In this document: in pieces, positions 50,010-58,220 of the stretch | Layout of the letters: each line of letters begins with the position of its first letter | Numbering within the stretch: position 1 is the stretch's first letter | NCBI GenBank assembly: GCA_903904855.1 | Contig: CAIVEH010000014.1 | Coordinates: forward strand, 1-58,801 | Direction of reading: 5' to 3' | Source of the DNA: an uncultured Bacteroidota bacterium | GTDB taxonomy: Bacteria; Bacteroidota; Bacteroidia; Chitinophagales; Chitinophagaceae | Length of the DNA stretch: 58,801 bases | Notes under the pieces: model-generated | What the model saw: the letters and a program-made list of their open reading frames with translations, nothing else | Databases searched by the model: none | What the model was told of the DNA's origin: nothing | Translations under genes and position numbers: made by a program

Positions 50010-52706
50010 TTGAATAAAGGATTACCGAAAAAAATAAAACTAACGGGAACTGAAAAACCACAACCAGATACAGATGATCAGCAGGACAACTCGTCGGTGG
50101 AACTGAAATCCGAAATTCTCCGGTGGATATTTTCAATTTCAGGTGCGTTATTGGTTTATATTTTGTATGCGGTAATTGTGCAGGCAGTTTATAATCCTGA
50201 TATTGATGAGTTATTAAAAACGGCCCAAAGTATACTGATTGATTCTGATATGGCCTTGCCAGAACCTATGGAAGCCTTACTATTCAGGTCAGGTATTCTC
50301 CTAATCCTGGGGGGCTTATTTGGGTTTTATTACTTGTTCTTACGTAGCAGATTGGTAATTTATCTGGCCTCAAAACGGGCATTTACTATTATATCCCTTG
50401 CGGCAGTGGTTGTAATTGCTGCTGTAATAATCATTGATTTTGCTGCTCCTAATCTATCTGATTTTGGCAGCAGGCGTTTTCCACCAACCGATCAGGATTA
50501 TGCCAACACAAATTTCAACTTTTATTTCAATGAATTTTTTCTGGGAAAGTATCTGTGGCTATATGTGCTGCTGGTGGTTCCGGCTATCGCGGTCTTCTTT
50601 TTAAAGGGATTAAAAATGTTGCAATGGGAGACCCGGAAAAACCACAAAGTACTCGTGCCTTTTATAGGCTACCTGGTTACAGGCGCTGTGGTACTGGCTA
50701 TTGTGCTGATGAACATTTTTAGTTTACCTTATTCCGTTGATAATACAATGGATTTTAATGCGGTTTATTATTCTATGGCACAGGTTTATGCCGGAGTGCC
50801 CATGTTGGTGGACGGCTTTACCAATACTTATGGACTTTACCCTCATTTTCTGAACCTTATTTTCAAATTTACAGGCCTCGATATCTTTAAGTTTACATTG
50901 GTGTTATCATTACTGCTGGGTCTTTGTTTTGTACTTAATTTCCTCTCACTCAGGAAGTTTGTGCGCAACCCCGTGATACTGTTTCTGGGGTTCGCTACAG
51001 TGCTTTTCTTTTCTTATCTCGACCGCAAATTGCTGAATGTTTTTGACTGTTATTTTGCACTTTTTCCGATCAGGTACCTGGCGCCATCGGTTCTGGTTTT
51101 TCTAGCGGGAATTTATGTTGTTAGACCTTCCCGATGGCTGTATTGGCTGATGATTACCGGGATAGGATTTTTCGTACTATGGAACCCTGAGATGGGCCTG
51201 GTAAGCTATGTTTCCATGATACTGTTTTTCGTTTATTACGAATTTTATGCTGCTGACGGAAAACTGGCAATCAGAAAAATTGGTACACATATTATTGCTG
51301 GTATTGTGGTACTGCCGTTGGTTTTTTATGTTTATAAATTGCTGATTTATGCATTTTATGGTTCTGCACCAGATCTGTCAATGTTGTTCAGTACAATAGG
51401 GGTATTCAGTAAGGTTGGCTTCGGGCTGCTGCCAATGGCAATGGTCCACCCGTGGAACCTGGTTGTGCTCATCTTGATTTCAGGGTTTGGGTATGCATTG
51501 ATGCATTGGTATAAGAGAGCAGTAACACCAAAGTCGGCTATTGTATTTCTGCTCTCGCTGATAGGTGTGGGGTACTTATTTTATTATCAGGGCCGCAGCC
51601 ATAGTGTCAATTTATCGGTCAGCACCGGGTTCTGCATACTGATGCTTACAATACTTGGAGATGAATTATGGCTTGTAGTTAAGAGTAAAAAAATCCTGGC
51701 TTTGAATGGCTTGTTTGTTCTGTTTCTTTTTTTGGTTTCGTTCTCGTTTATCGAACTGATTGCCGGCTCAGGGAAAATATACGGCATGGTAAGTGAGCAG
51801 GATAAGGTAGATATAGAGCTAACCCAACGGTTTCTGGAAAGCAATCGTAAACTTATAGCAGATAATACCGGTGAGCAGGAAAAAATCCTGGTACTTACAG
51901 TTGCCAAAGATCAATCCTTATATTTTGATGGAACGAGGTTGCGATCGGCGTTTAATCCGGGATTAGGAGATATGTTTCTGAAGAGTGATCAGGACCGCTT
52001 CAATAAACTGGTAAGAGATTCGTCGTTCACTATCTTTATTGAACCAACAATGTTCGCAAAACCCGCTATGCAGCAGGCTAGTGCAACAATAGCTTCGACT
52101 TATGAGTTGAATAAATTGAGCCTATCTATGGCTATGTTAATAAGACGTACCACATCCATACCATCAGCCAACTATTTCAACAACGGCAGCAACCTGATTT
52201 TTCATAGAAAATATAATGATGATACAGCGGGGATCAGCGCCAGGATAAAAGATGCTTTTGGCACGGTACCGGTAACAATGGCGCCTGAGTTCAGTGTACA
52301 GGTATTATTTAACACTAAGATTCAGATTTATAAGAATGCAGCAGTAATTGGCAACCAGTCGGATTCAAAGGGATTTGTAATAAGGAATGAATTTAATTCG
52401 CCTGATTATTGGTTTGGCATCAATGGGGAAGGGGTAAGGGTGCATGTACCGCAAAACAAATGGATTTATGCAGTGTTGAATGTTTATCCCGATCATATGG
52501 ATGTTTACCTTAACGGCACTCTGGCCACCACCCAAACACTCACCAGGCCAATGACTCAATCGGATGTGCCATTGGTTATAGGGAATATGAAATATATGCA
52601 ATATTATGTAGGCGCGATAGCTGAAGTAGCTATTAGCGTGGGTAGTTTAAGCGCTGAAAAGATACAGGAGACTTGGGCGAGAGTGGAGAGTGGGGTAGGG
52701 AAGTGA
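50010..52706 (+). CDS. Large polytopic membrane protein with C-terminal LamG-like domain
   Basis: This is an 898-aa protein that I start at TTG 50010; no ATG occurs in frame before the first helices, so a non-ATG start is required. A charged N-terminus (1-45) leads to about a dozen helices (ISGALLVYILYAVIVQAVY, GILLILGGLFGFYYLF, LWLYVLLVVPAIAVFFL and others). A loop with DGFTNTYGLYPHFLNLIFKFTGLD resembles GT-C type glycosyltransferases, but no catalytic motif is certain. After residue ~600 comes an extracytoplasmic part ending in a LamG/concanavalin-like fold (about 735-890; FSVQVLFNTKIQIYKN, NKWIYAVLNVYPDHMDVYLNGTLATTQTL, IGNMKYMQYYVGAIAEVAIS). It probably glycosylates or exports a sugar polymer; this is inference. 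Confidence 0.75.
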   Translation: MNKGLPKKIKLTGTEKPQPDTDDQQDNSSVELKSEILRWIFSISGALLVYILYAVIVQAVYNPDIDELLKTAQSILIDSDMALPEPMEALLFRSGILLILGGLFGFYYLFLRSRLVIYLASKRAFTIISLAAVVVIAAVIIIDFAAPNLSDFGSRRFPPTDQDYANTNFNFYFNEFFLGKYLWLYVLLVVPAIAVFFLKGLKMLQWETRKNHKVLVPFIGYLVTGAVVLAIVLMNIFSLPYSVDNTMDFNAVYYSMAQVYAGVPMLVDGFTNTYGLYPHFLNLIFKFTGLDIFKFTLVLSLLLGLCFVLNFLSLRKFVRNPVILFLGFATVLFFSYLDRKLLNVFDCYFALFPIRYLAPSVLVFLAGIYVVRPSRWLYWLMITGIGFFVLWNPEMGLVSYVSMILFFVYYEFYAADGKLAIRKIGTHIIAGIVVLPLVFYVYKLLIYAFYGSAPDLSMLFSTIGVFSKVGFGLLPMAMVHPWNLVVLILISGFGYALMHWYKRAVTPKSAIVFLLSLIGVGYLFYYQGRSHSVNLSVSTGFCILMLTILGDELWLVVKSKKILALNGLFVLFLFLVSFSFIELIAGSGKIYGMVSEQDKVDIELTQRFLESNRKLIADNTGEQEKILVLTVAKDQSLYFDGTRLRSAFNPGLGDMFLKSDQDRFNKLVRDSSFTIFIEPTMFAKPAMQQASATIASTYELNKLSLSMAMLIRRTTSIPSANYFNNGSNLIFHRKYNDDTAGISARIKDAFGTVPVTMAPEFSVQVLFNTKIQIYKNAAVIGNQSDSKGFVIRNEFNSPDYWFGINGEGVRVHVPQNKWIYAVLNVYPDHMDVYLNGTLATTQTLTRPMTQSDVPLVIGNMKYMQYYVGAIAEVAISVGSLSAEKIQETWARVESGVGK

Positions 52707-52753
52707 GATCTGTTTGGAATGATAACCCTTTTGTAATTATTCTAACTTCTGAC

Positions 52754-53149
52754 TCAATTATCCTTTGCCCCCTGCTCAATCCATAGTAATATGAGCTTTT
52801 GCTCACCAGCAGGCAGGGCGGCCAGTGGAGGCTTGGGCATAACACCGGTAGTGAGTTCTACATAGAATATGCTGGCTGTTGGGTTCTTTGTAGTAATGTA
52901 GCCTTTTGAGGTCAATGAGGTGTAGGCTACTGCACTATCGAGGTCTATTTCATGGTTCAGGCTGTTGGCTCCCAAATGGCAACCGCTATTGAGTAGACAA
53001 CCTGCGTTGAGAATAGGTATGATATCCTTGCTGAAACTGACTATGGGTTGAGGTGAAATGCTGTGGGTACATGATATCTCTGCCGTGATACTCAGGAGTA
53101 CCAAGGCAGAGATTATATGGCTTTTGGTGAATTTCTTTTTATTGTTCAT
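52754..53149 (-). CDS. Cytochrome c-like lipoprotein, copper cluster
   Basis: This is a 131-aa protein with a hydrophobic leader (IISALVLLSITAEISC), the Cys being a likely lipid site. The core SFSKDIIPILNAGCLLNSGCH resembles Bacteroidota c-type cytochrome-like proteins (SF..DI.PI....C....CH). Here the two cysteines are five residues apart (C-X5-CH), while the usual forms are C-X2-CH or C-X4-CH, so heme attachment is uncertain. MPKPPLAALPAGEQKLILLWIEQGAKDN is the expected end with its distal Met. It overlaps the MbnP-like gene upstream by 11 bp. Confidence 0.75.
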   Translation of the reverse strand: MNNKKKFTKSHIISALVLLSITAEISCTHSISPQPIVSFSKDIIPILNAGCLLNSGCHLGANSLNHEIDLDSAVAYTSLTSKGYITTKNPTASIFYVELTTGVMPKPPLAALPAGEQKLILLWIEQGAKDN

Positions 53150-53990
53150 AACTGAACATACCTGAAATCTGAGTGGCGAATGAATCTGCCAGTGCCGGAT
53201 TTGTATCTGTATTGTTGTTGGTCGTTAAATTGTTTATAGATGCCAGAAATCTGGAATAGTCGGCATATAGATGAATGTATTGAGTAGATCCGGCAGTTAC
53301 AATGTAAATGGGGTAGGAGCTGTATACGCCGGTACCCCGGGTGGGTAAAACGACCCGGTTGCCAGTAGTGGCTGTAATACTGTTGGGTATTTTGAACGTA
53401 AACGGCACAGGACTAATTCCGGTATGAGATAGTGTGGTATCGTATGCCCCCTTCAGAATAATACCGTAATACCCCAGGGTTGTAGAACCCATCCACATGC
53501 TTGATTGGAAGGGGTAGGGAACACTATCATTAACAAACTGGGTAGTAGGTGGTAATCCATTTTGTGCTGAGCCAAGGCCAACAGTGAAGCTGGCTGAAGT
53601 ATAAGTGCCTACCGGAACTTTACAGCAATAATAATCTTCGCTGTCGAGGCCTTTTAAAAGAACCACATTATTCAGGCTATAAGTAGTTCCTGTGGCATTT
53701 ACCAGAACAATACCGGAAATGAAAAACTGAGGCACAAAAAGTTCAATTCGCCTGCCAATAGCATCAAAGTTCCAGGGCGATGCGCCCGGGCCTGCCGTGT
53801 TGCTATCGGCGCCACCGGTGTTGCCACCTATAGTGCTGTCTATCATCCGGGTGTGAATATGAAACCAGATGGCGCCTGAGTCGGCACGGGAGCTAACCTT
53901 ATGAGGTTTGGTGCAAGATGATGTAAGAAGTACAGAAAAGGAATAAATAACAGCAATTGCTGCAAGAAGTATGATTGATTGTTTTTTCAT
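53139..53990 (-). CDS. MbnP-like secreted protein
   Basis: This is a 283-aa protein with a lipoprotein-like signal (IYSFSVLLTSSC). The body has the pattern of MbnP family proteins: FHIHTRM near the start, RRIELFVPQFFISGIVLVN, VVLLKGLDSEDYY..KVPVGTYTSASFTVGLGSAQNGLP, and FTFKIP. MbnP proteins occur beside MbnH or cytochrome-like partners in copper or methanobactin-related loci; a cytochrome-like gene overlaps it here. The Ser/Gly/Thr linker (STIGGNTGGADSNTAGPG) is unusual. It is probably involved in copper binding or oxidation at the periplasmic or outer face. Confidence 0.75.
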   Translation of the reverse strand: MKKQSIILLAAIAVIYSFSVLLTSSCTKPHKVSSRADSGAIWFHIHTRMIDSTIGGNTGGADSNTAGPGASPWNFDAIGRRIELFVPQFFISGIVLVNATGTTYSLNNVVLLKGLDSEDYYCCKVPVGTYTSASFTVGLGSAQNGLPPTTQFVNDSVPYPFQSSMWMGSTTLGYYGIILKGAYDTTLSHTGISPVPFTFKIPNSITATTGNRVVLPTRGTGVYSSYPIYIVTAGSTQYIHLYADYSRFLASINNLTTNNNTDTNPALADSFATQISGMFSYEQ

Positions 53991-54094
53991 AAAATATTTT
54001 GAGAAATGAGGGTGTTAATAGATGTTTTTTTATTGCTTAATTGTGCCATACCTCAAAGGTGCGGCACATCTAAGCAGTCGACTATACTTAATAA

Positions 54095-55210
54095 TTAAAA
54101 AGAATACTGAACGCCCAGGTAAAGGTTTGATTTCAGCGCCATCTGGGTGCCGTTGAGGTTCTGGTAAACCGGCATTCCATATTCGGCCAATATCCGGAAT
54201 TTATCAAGAACAGGCTTCATGATATGGAAGTTGAAACCAAGATAAAGATTAACTACATCGCCGCCGTAATTGCTGGTTTTAGTGGTAGGGTCGCTTGTTT
54301 GGTAAACAGGGATAGCAATAACAGAGTCGGAACCTGATATCCTTGCTGTATGCACACCTTCTGCCCTTAACGTAGCGCTTACCCATGGCAGCAACTGATA
54401 GCCCGCCCATGTGCTGGCATGATATGAATTACCCACCCGGTAGCCGAGTGAGTTAAAATTCAGTTTCAGGTCAGCTCCGGCATCTGCGCCAAAATACCAC
54501 AGGCCCTTTTTGCGCACATATGTAATGCCTGGTGCAAGGCTATATGAGCCTGTACTAATCTGCATATCATAAGGTACGCGTTGGTTATCGCCCAGAAGAG
54601 TAGTACCGGTAGCATTAATAGATCCGGTTGGCAGGCTTATCCCCAGGCTTCCTATTATTCGTTGGTTGGCCTTATTTGAAAAGTTATAAAGAGCTGACAA
54701 TTTGGTGTCTGTAAATCCTGATGTAGATGTCTGCATTCCGGGATTAGTGTAGCCCGGCATAGACATCCATTGGCCATTCATAAACATCATACCGCCAGCG
54801 GTATCCATATTCATGTTCATACTATTGGTCATATAGCCACCCATCGCCATCAATGTAAGCCGGTCGGTAACGCCATACATGAGCATAGCCATATGCATAG
54901 TCATGTTCATCGTTTCGGGCGACATCATATAGTTCTGGTACACCATTGCATCGCTGGCTTGTTTTGCCCCTATGCGGTTGCCCTTCATCCGGGTATTCAT
55001 ATAAGAATAGCTGAGCATCCAGGTGCCTTTATCGTGGATGTGGTCGGTCATAACGCCCAGCGGCGCCTGGCTGTTTCCATCGCAGCAGCAGCTGCCCTCG
55101 CAGCTTTTATCTTTATTTTCAGTTGGTATATGATGTTCCTCCTGTTGTGCATAGCTGCATACAGATATCATGCAAGCAAGCAATAACAGGCATTTGCCGG
55201 TTAGTTTCAT
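54095..55210 (-). CDS. Met-rich outer-membrane protein, probable copper handling
   Basis: This is a 371-aa protein from ATG 55210 (signal peptide MKLTGKCLLLLACMISVCSYAQ); an upstream ATG at 55249 is rejected. After the signal come a His pair (EEHHIPTENK) and a Cys cluster (CEGSCCCDG). Residues about 60-150 are strikingly Met-rich (NYMMSPETMNMTMHMAMLM, NSMNMNMDTAGGMMFM), with methionines spaced as in Cu(I)-binding segments. The rest looks like a beta-barrel (TYVRKKGLWYFGADAGADLKLNF, VVNLYLGFNFHIMKPV, SNLYLGVQYSF), with a terminal aromatic. It is grouped with the MbnP-like and Cys-rich proteins. A role in copper transport or sequestration at the outer membrane is likely but unproven. Confidence 0.8.
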   Translation of the reverse strand: MKLTGKCLLLLACMISVCSYAQQEEHHIPTENKDKSCEGSCCCDGNSQAPLGVMTDHIHDKGTWMLSYSYMNTRMKGNRIGAKQASDAMVYQNYMMSPETMNMTMHMAMLMYGVTDRLTLMAMGGYMTNSMNMNMDTAGGMMFMNGQWMSMPGYTNPGMQTSTSGFTDTKLSALYNFSNKANQRIIGSLGISLPTGSINATGTTLLGDNQRVPYDMQISTGSYSLAPGITYVRKKGLWYFGADAGADLKLNFNSLGYRVGNSYHASTWAGYQLLPWVSATLRAEGVHTARISGSDSVIAIPVYQTSDPTTKTSNYGGDVVNLYLGFNFHIMKPVLDKFRILAEYGMPVYQNLNGTQMALKSNLYLGVQYSF

Positions 55211-55285
55211 AAAAAATGTTTTTAAGTTAATAATGAAATAGGGCATCACAAATTTTGTGCATGCCTATGATCAAACTAAAAAACA

Positions 55286-55657
55286 TTATGCTGATGGCGG
55301 ATGGAAAACGGAATGATGATAAGCACAGGTATGCAACTCATCGTAGCTGAAATGACTGAAAGTGGTAATAAAGAAAACTGGCGTGGAAATTTTAAACTGA
55401 TTATTGGAACAGAATAGATTAATTACCTGTTCGCTTTTCTGGTTGCGGGAGGTGGGCGCCTGCTCCTTACCTTCTTTGGCCAGTTTCTTTTTGAGGCAGC
55501 ATTTGCCTTCGCAGTGCAACTGAGGTTTATCCTTGTTTTCGCAAAGGTTTTTGGCAATAAAATCTTTATTGGCATAATAGCTGCCTACTATTACAACCTG
55601 ACTGAAGGTTTGCAACAGGATGCCGATAAGGGCGAATATGGCGACTATTTTTTTCAA
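55286..55657 (-). CDS. Small Cys/His-rich protein of copper cluster
   Basis: This is a 123-aa protein with an N-terminal helix or signal (IVAIFALIGILLQTFSQVVIVG). NLCENKDKPQLHCEGKCCLKKKL is a motif I associate with small proteins next to copper-type receptors and Met-rich outer-membrane proteins in Bacteroidota. The tail CAYHHSVFHPPSA adds a His cluster. Together with the gene at 54095 it forms the start of the minus-strand copper cluster, 75 bp upstream of it. Metal binding is inferred. Confidence 0.75.
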   Translation of the reverse strand: MKKIVAIFALIGILLQTFSQVVIVGSYYANKDFIAKNLCENKDKPQLHCEGKCCLKKKLAKEGKEQAPTSRNQKSEQVINLFCSNNQFKISTPVFFITTFSHFSYDELHTCAYHHSVFHPPSA

Positions 55658-55973
55658 AACCAGGTTATACTAGCCTATACCCTAACAAAGTTAAGAGATG
55701 TAGTGGAGAATTGGTTAAGTTGGTTTAACTATTTTTAAAGACACGAGTAGTACCTCGGATAGAAAAAAAACGGTGATTTGCTATTAATAATTAATAGTTA
55801 ATCAACGCTGTATTGGACGGAATTCTGAGTTTTAGTTTGCGGTTTCATGTGTCTATTGAGTAACTGTTTATCAGCGGATTCTCAGAAAAAAAATATCCAT
55901 TATTCCATATTAGCATCACTAATTTTCCCTTTCAAAAAGAGTAAATCAACGGGAAAATGTTTAATTTTATCTT
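55658..55973. other. 316-bp divergent intergenic region
   Basis: It lies between the copper cluster (minus) and the lipoprotein gene at 55974 (plus). It is AT-rich with short inverted repeats (for example TGGTTAAGTTGGTTTAACTA near 55713). No gene or clear operator is seen. Confidence 0.5.
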
Positions 55974-56381
55974 ATGAAACCTAACGTCATTATTACCTCA
56001 ATCCTTGTAATCCTTCTGCTTTCGGTTGGTTGTAAGCCAAAGTCCAATTGCGTTAGTGCGGGTGGAGGGAAGGGCGGTTCGGCAATTATTACCATTACGC
56101 CCAAACACATAGGACTGAATGTAGACAGCTGCACCATTTATGTCAAGTATGGCACACTTGATGCCCCCACAAGCGGAGTTTATGACGACTCGCAAAAGGT
56201 AATTTTGGTTGACACAACGCCAGTTGCCATTTTTACCCACCTTAAGGCGGGGCTGTATTATTTTTATGGCAAAGGTTATCATGTGCCCTACAGCGCTTAT
56301 GTAAAAGGTGGGGCTAATTACACCATGTGCAGCGAACATGCCGAAACTGTATATTTACCCACCTACGCCTATATTCCTTAA
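55974..56381 (+). CDS. Putative lipoprotein of unknown function
   Basis: This is a 135-aa protein with a lipoprotein signal (IITSILVILLLSVGC). The body is a small beta-sandwich by appearance (GSAIITITPKHIGLNVDSCTIYVKYGTLDAP, LVDTTPVAIFTHLKAGLYYFYGKGYH), with four cysteines after the lipidated one. The family is not recognised. It is convergent with the cystathionine beta-synthase gene (3 bp between stops) and diverges from the copper cluster, so a link to metal stress is possible but only by position. Confidence 0.7.
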   Translation: MKPNVIITSILVILLLSVGCKPKSNCVSAGGGKGGSAIITITPKHIGLNVDSCTIYVKYGTLDAPTSGVYDDSQKVILVDTTPVAIFTHLKAGLYYFYGKGYHVPYSAYVKGGANYTMCSEHAETVYLPTYAYIP

Positions 56382-56384
56382 TCC

Positions 56385-57752
56385 TTAACCTTTAGAGAAA
56401 GCATTCAGGATATCGTACTTGGTAAGTATGCTGTACTGGCCACTTTCATCACGGGTAAGTACTGCACCATTATCTTTATTGATATAGTGAGTGAGGCGTT
56501 CAAGAGGGGTCTCCATACTTACAACAGGTAATGGTTTGTCCATAACATCGGCCACCAGCTGGTCGCGAACATCGGTTTCTTCTATCAGTTTTTTAAAGAG
56601 GCTTGCCTGCGATATGCTGCCTGTAAGTTCCAGATTTTTCATTACTGGTATGTGCTCAATGTCGTATTTCTTCATGAGCGCCAGTGCATCCAGTACTTTG
56701 CTGTCTTCATCTATCGTTACCAGCCTGCGGCGACCAAGGCCGCCTATAAGATCGCCTACTGTTTCTACTTCGAGGAAACCACGGTCGAGCATCCATTCGT
56801 CGTTGTATACTTTAGCTACATACCGGCTGCCATGGTCGTGGAAGATTACCACTACCAGATCGTCTTTTTTGAGTTTGTCTTTGAGTTGCCTTAAACCTGC
56901 TACTACGCTGCCAGCTGAATAACCTATAAATATGCCTTCCTCGCGGGTAATCCGTCTGGCCATTAGGGCACCGTCGCGGTCGGTAACTTTTTCGAAAAGG
57001 TCGATTGCGTCATGATCATAATTCTGGGGCAGGAAATCTTCACCGAACCCTTCAGATACATATGGGTGCACCTCGTTCATATCCAGCTCGCCTGTATCAA
57101 ACCATTTTTTGAGCAGACTGCCGTAGGTATCAATAGCCCATACCTGCACATTGGGGTTTTGCTCTTTAAGGTACATGCCTGTGCCTACAATAGTGCCACC
57201 AGTTCCGGCTGCAACTACCAGGTGGGTAACCTTTCCTTCGGTTTGTTTCCAGATTTCGGGGCCGGTTTGCTCATAATGTGCCTGGCGGTTGGCAAGGTTA
57301 TCATACTGGTTTACATACCAGCTGTTTGGTATTTCGCGCTGCAGGCGGCGGGCCACCTGGTAATAACTGCGGGGGTCTTCGGGGTCTACATTGGTAGGGC
57401 ATACTATTACCTCAGCGCCATGTGCCTTGAGTATATCTGCCTTTTCCTTGCTTTGCTTGTCGGTAGTAGCGAAGATACATTTATAGCCCTTTATGATGGC
57501 AGCCAGCGCCAGCCCCATGCCGGTATTGCCGCTTGTGCCTTCTATAATAGTACCACCCGGTTTTATCTTGCCTTCCTGCTCAGCAACCTCCAGCATCTTA
57601 ATAGCCATGCGGTCTTTTATACTGTTGCCGGGGTTGAAAGTTTCCACTTTGGCATAAACCTTGCAAGGCAAATCTGCCACAACACGGTTGAGGCGCACCA
57701 ATGGGGTATTGCCTATAGTTTGCAGTATATTATCGTAAACGCGGTCTGGCAT
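56385..57752 (-). CDS. Cystathionine beta-synthase (PLP enzyme with CBS pair)
   Basis: This is a 455-aa protein from ATG 57752 (MPDRVYDNILQTIGNTPLVRLNRVV); the upstream ATG at 57788 adds 12 residues. The type II PLP fold holds the Schiff-base Lys in FNPGNSIKDRMAIKM, the substrate loop EGTSGNTGMGLALAA and the PLP phosphate loop GTGGTIVGTG; EEGIFIGYSAGSVVAG is also typical. The C-terminal ~120 residues are two CBS domains (VLDALALMKKYDIEHIPVM, LERLTHYINKDNGAVL). The domain order matches cystathionine beta-synthase (serine plus homocysteine to cystathionine), not plain cysteine synthase; some homologues use O-acetylserine. The downstream ruvX gene is upstream in transcription order, 63 bp away. 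Confidence 0.9.
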   Translation of the reverse strand: MPDRVYDNILQTIGNTPLVRLNRVVADLPCKVYAKVETFNPGNSIKDRMAIKMLEVAEQEGKIKPGGTIIEGTSGNTGMGLALAAIIKGYKCIFATTDKQSKEKADILKAHGAEVIVCPTNVDPEDPRSYYQVARRLQREIPNSWYVNQYDNLANRQAHYEQTGPEIWKQTEGKVTHLVVAAGTGGTIVGTGMYLKEQNPNVQVWAIDTYGSLLKKWFDTGELDMNEVHPYVSEGFGEDFLPQNYDHDAIDLFEKVTDRDGALMARRITREEGIFIGYSAGSVVAGLRQLKDKLKKDDLVVVIFHDHGSRYVAKVYNDEWMLDRGFLEVETVGDLIGGLGRRRLVTIDEDSKVLDALALMKKYDIEHIPVMKNLELTGSISQASLFKKLIEETDVRDQLVADVMDKPLPVVSMETPLERLTHYINKDNGAVLTRDESGQYSILTKYDILNAFSKG

Positions 57753-57815
57753 AAAATCTGGTATTAATTCGGGTGCGAAGGTAAGCAACGATGGTGAAAT
57801 AACAGGTATAAAAGG

Positions 57816-58220
57816 CTATCCAAGATATTCCTGCAACATCATTACTGCGCTAACTGCATCTATCAGTTCCTTTTTCTCCCGGTCTTTTTTCTTCAGACCC
57901 ATGCCGGAGATAGCCTGTGATGCCATTTTGGAGGTCATGCGCTCATCGGTTTTTTCGACGGGGATATTGGGGAATACATTGCCAAATTTGATGATGAATT
58001 TTTCAACCAGGGGGGTTGCATCTGTGGGCGAATTATCAAAATTGAGGGGGTAGCCTATGATGATCTTCTCTACTGGCTCGCGGGCAATATATTTTTTCAG
58101 GTAGCCAATGAGTTCATTGGAGTCAACTGTATCGAGCGCAGTGGCAATGATCTTCAGCGGGTCGCTGACTGCGAGGCCGGTTCGTTTTTTTCCGTAATCT
58201 ATTGCGATGATGCGTGCCAA
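57816..58220 (-). CDS. ruvX: RuvX/YqgF family RNase H-fold protein
   Basis: This is a 134-aa protein of normal length. It has the RNase H-like core MARIIAIDYGKKRTGLAVSDPLKIIATAL, with the catalytic Asp at residue 8, then KIIIGYPLNFDNSPTD with its Gly-Tyr-Pro turn, ...VEKTDERMTS and a final KELIDAVSAVMMLQEYL with the last acidic residue. The family acts in pre-16S rRNA end processing and was once called a putative Holliday junction resolvase. It is the first gene of a short minus-strand unit. Confidence 0.95.
   Translation of the reverse strand: MARIIAIDYGKKRTGLAVSDPLKIIATALDTVDSNELIGYLKKYIAREPVEKIIIGYPLNFDNSPTDATPLVEKFIIKFGNVFPNIPVEKTDERMTSKMASQAISGMGLKKKDREKKELIDAVSAVMMLQEYLG

Noticed and set aside
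57012-57767. 251-codon open frame opposite the cystathionine beta-synthase gene
   Set aside because: Antisense shadow of a conserved enzyme; no start context or family match.
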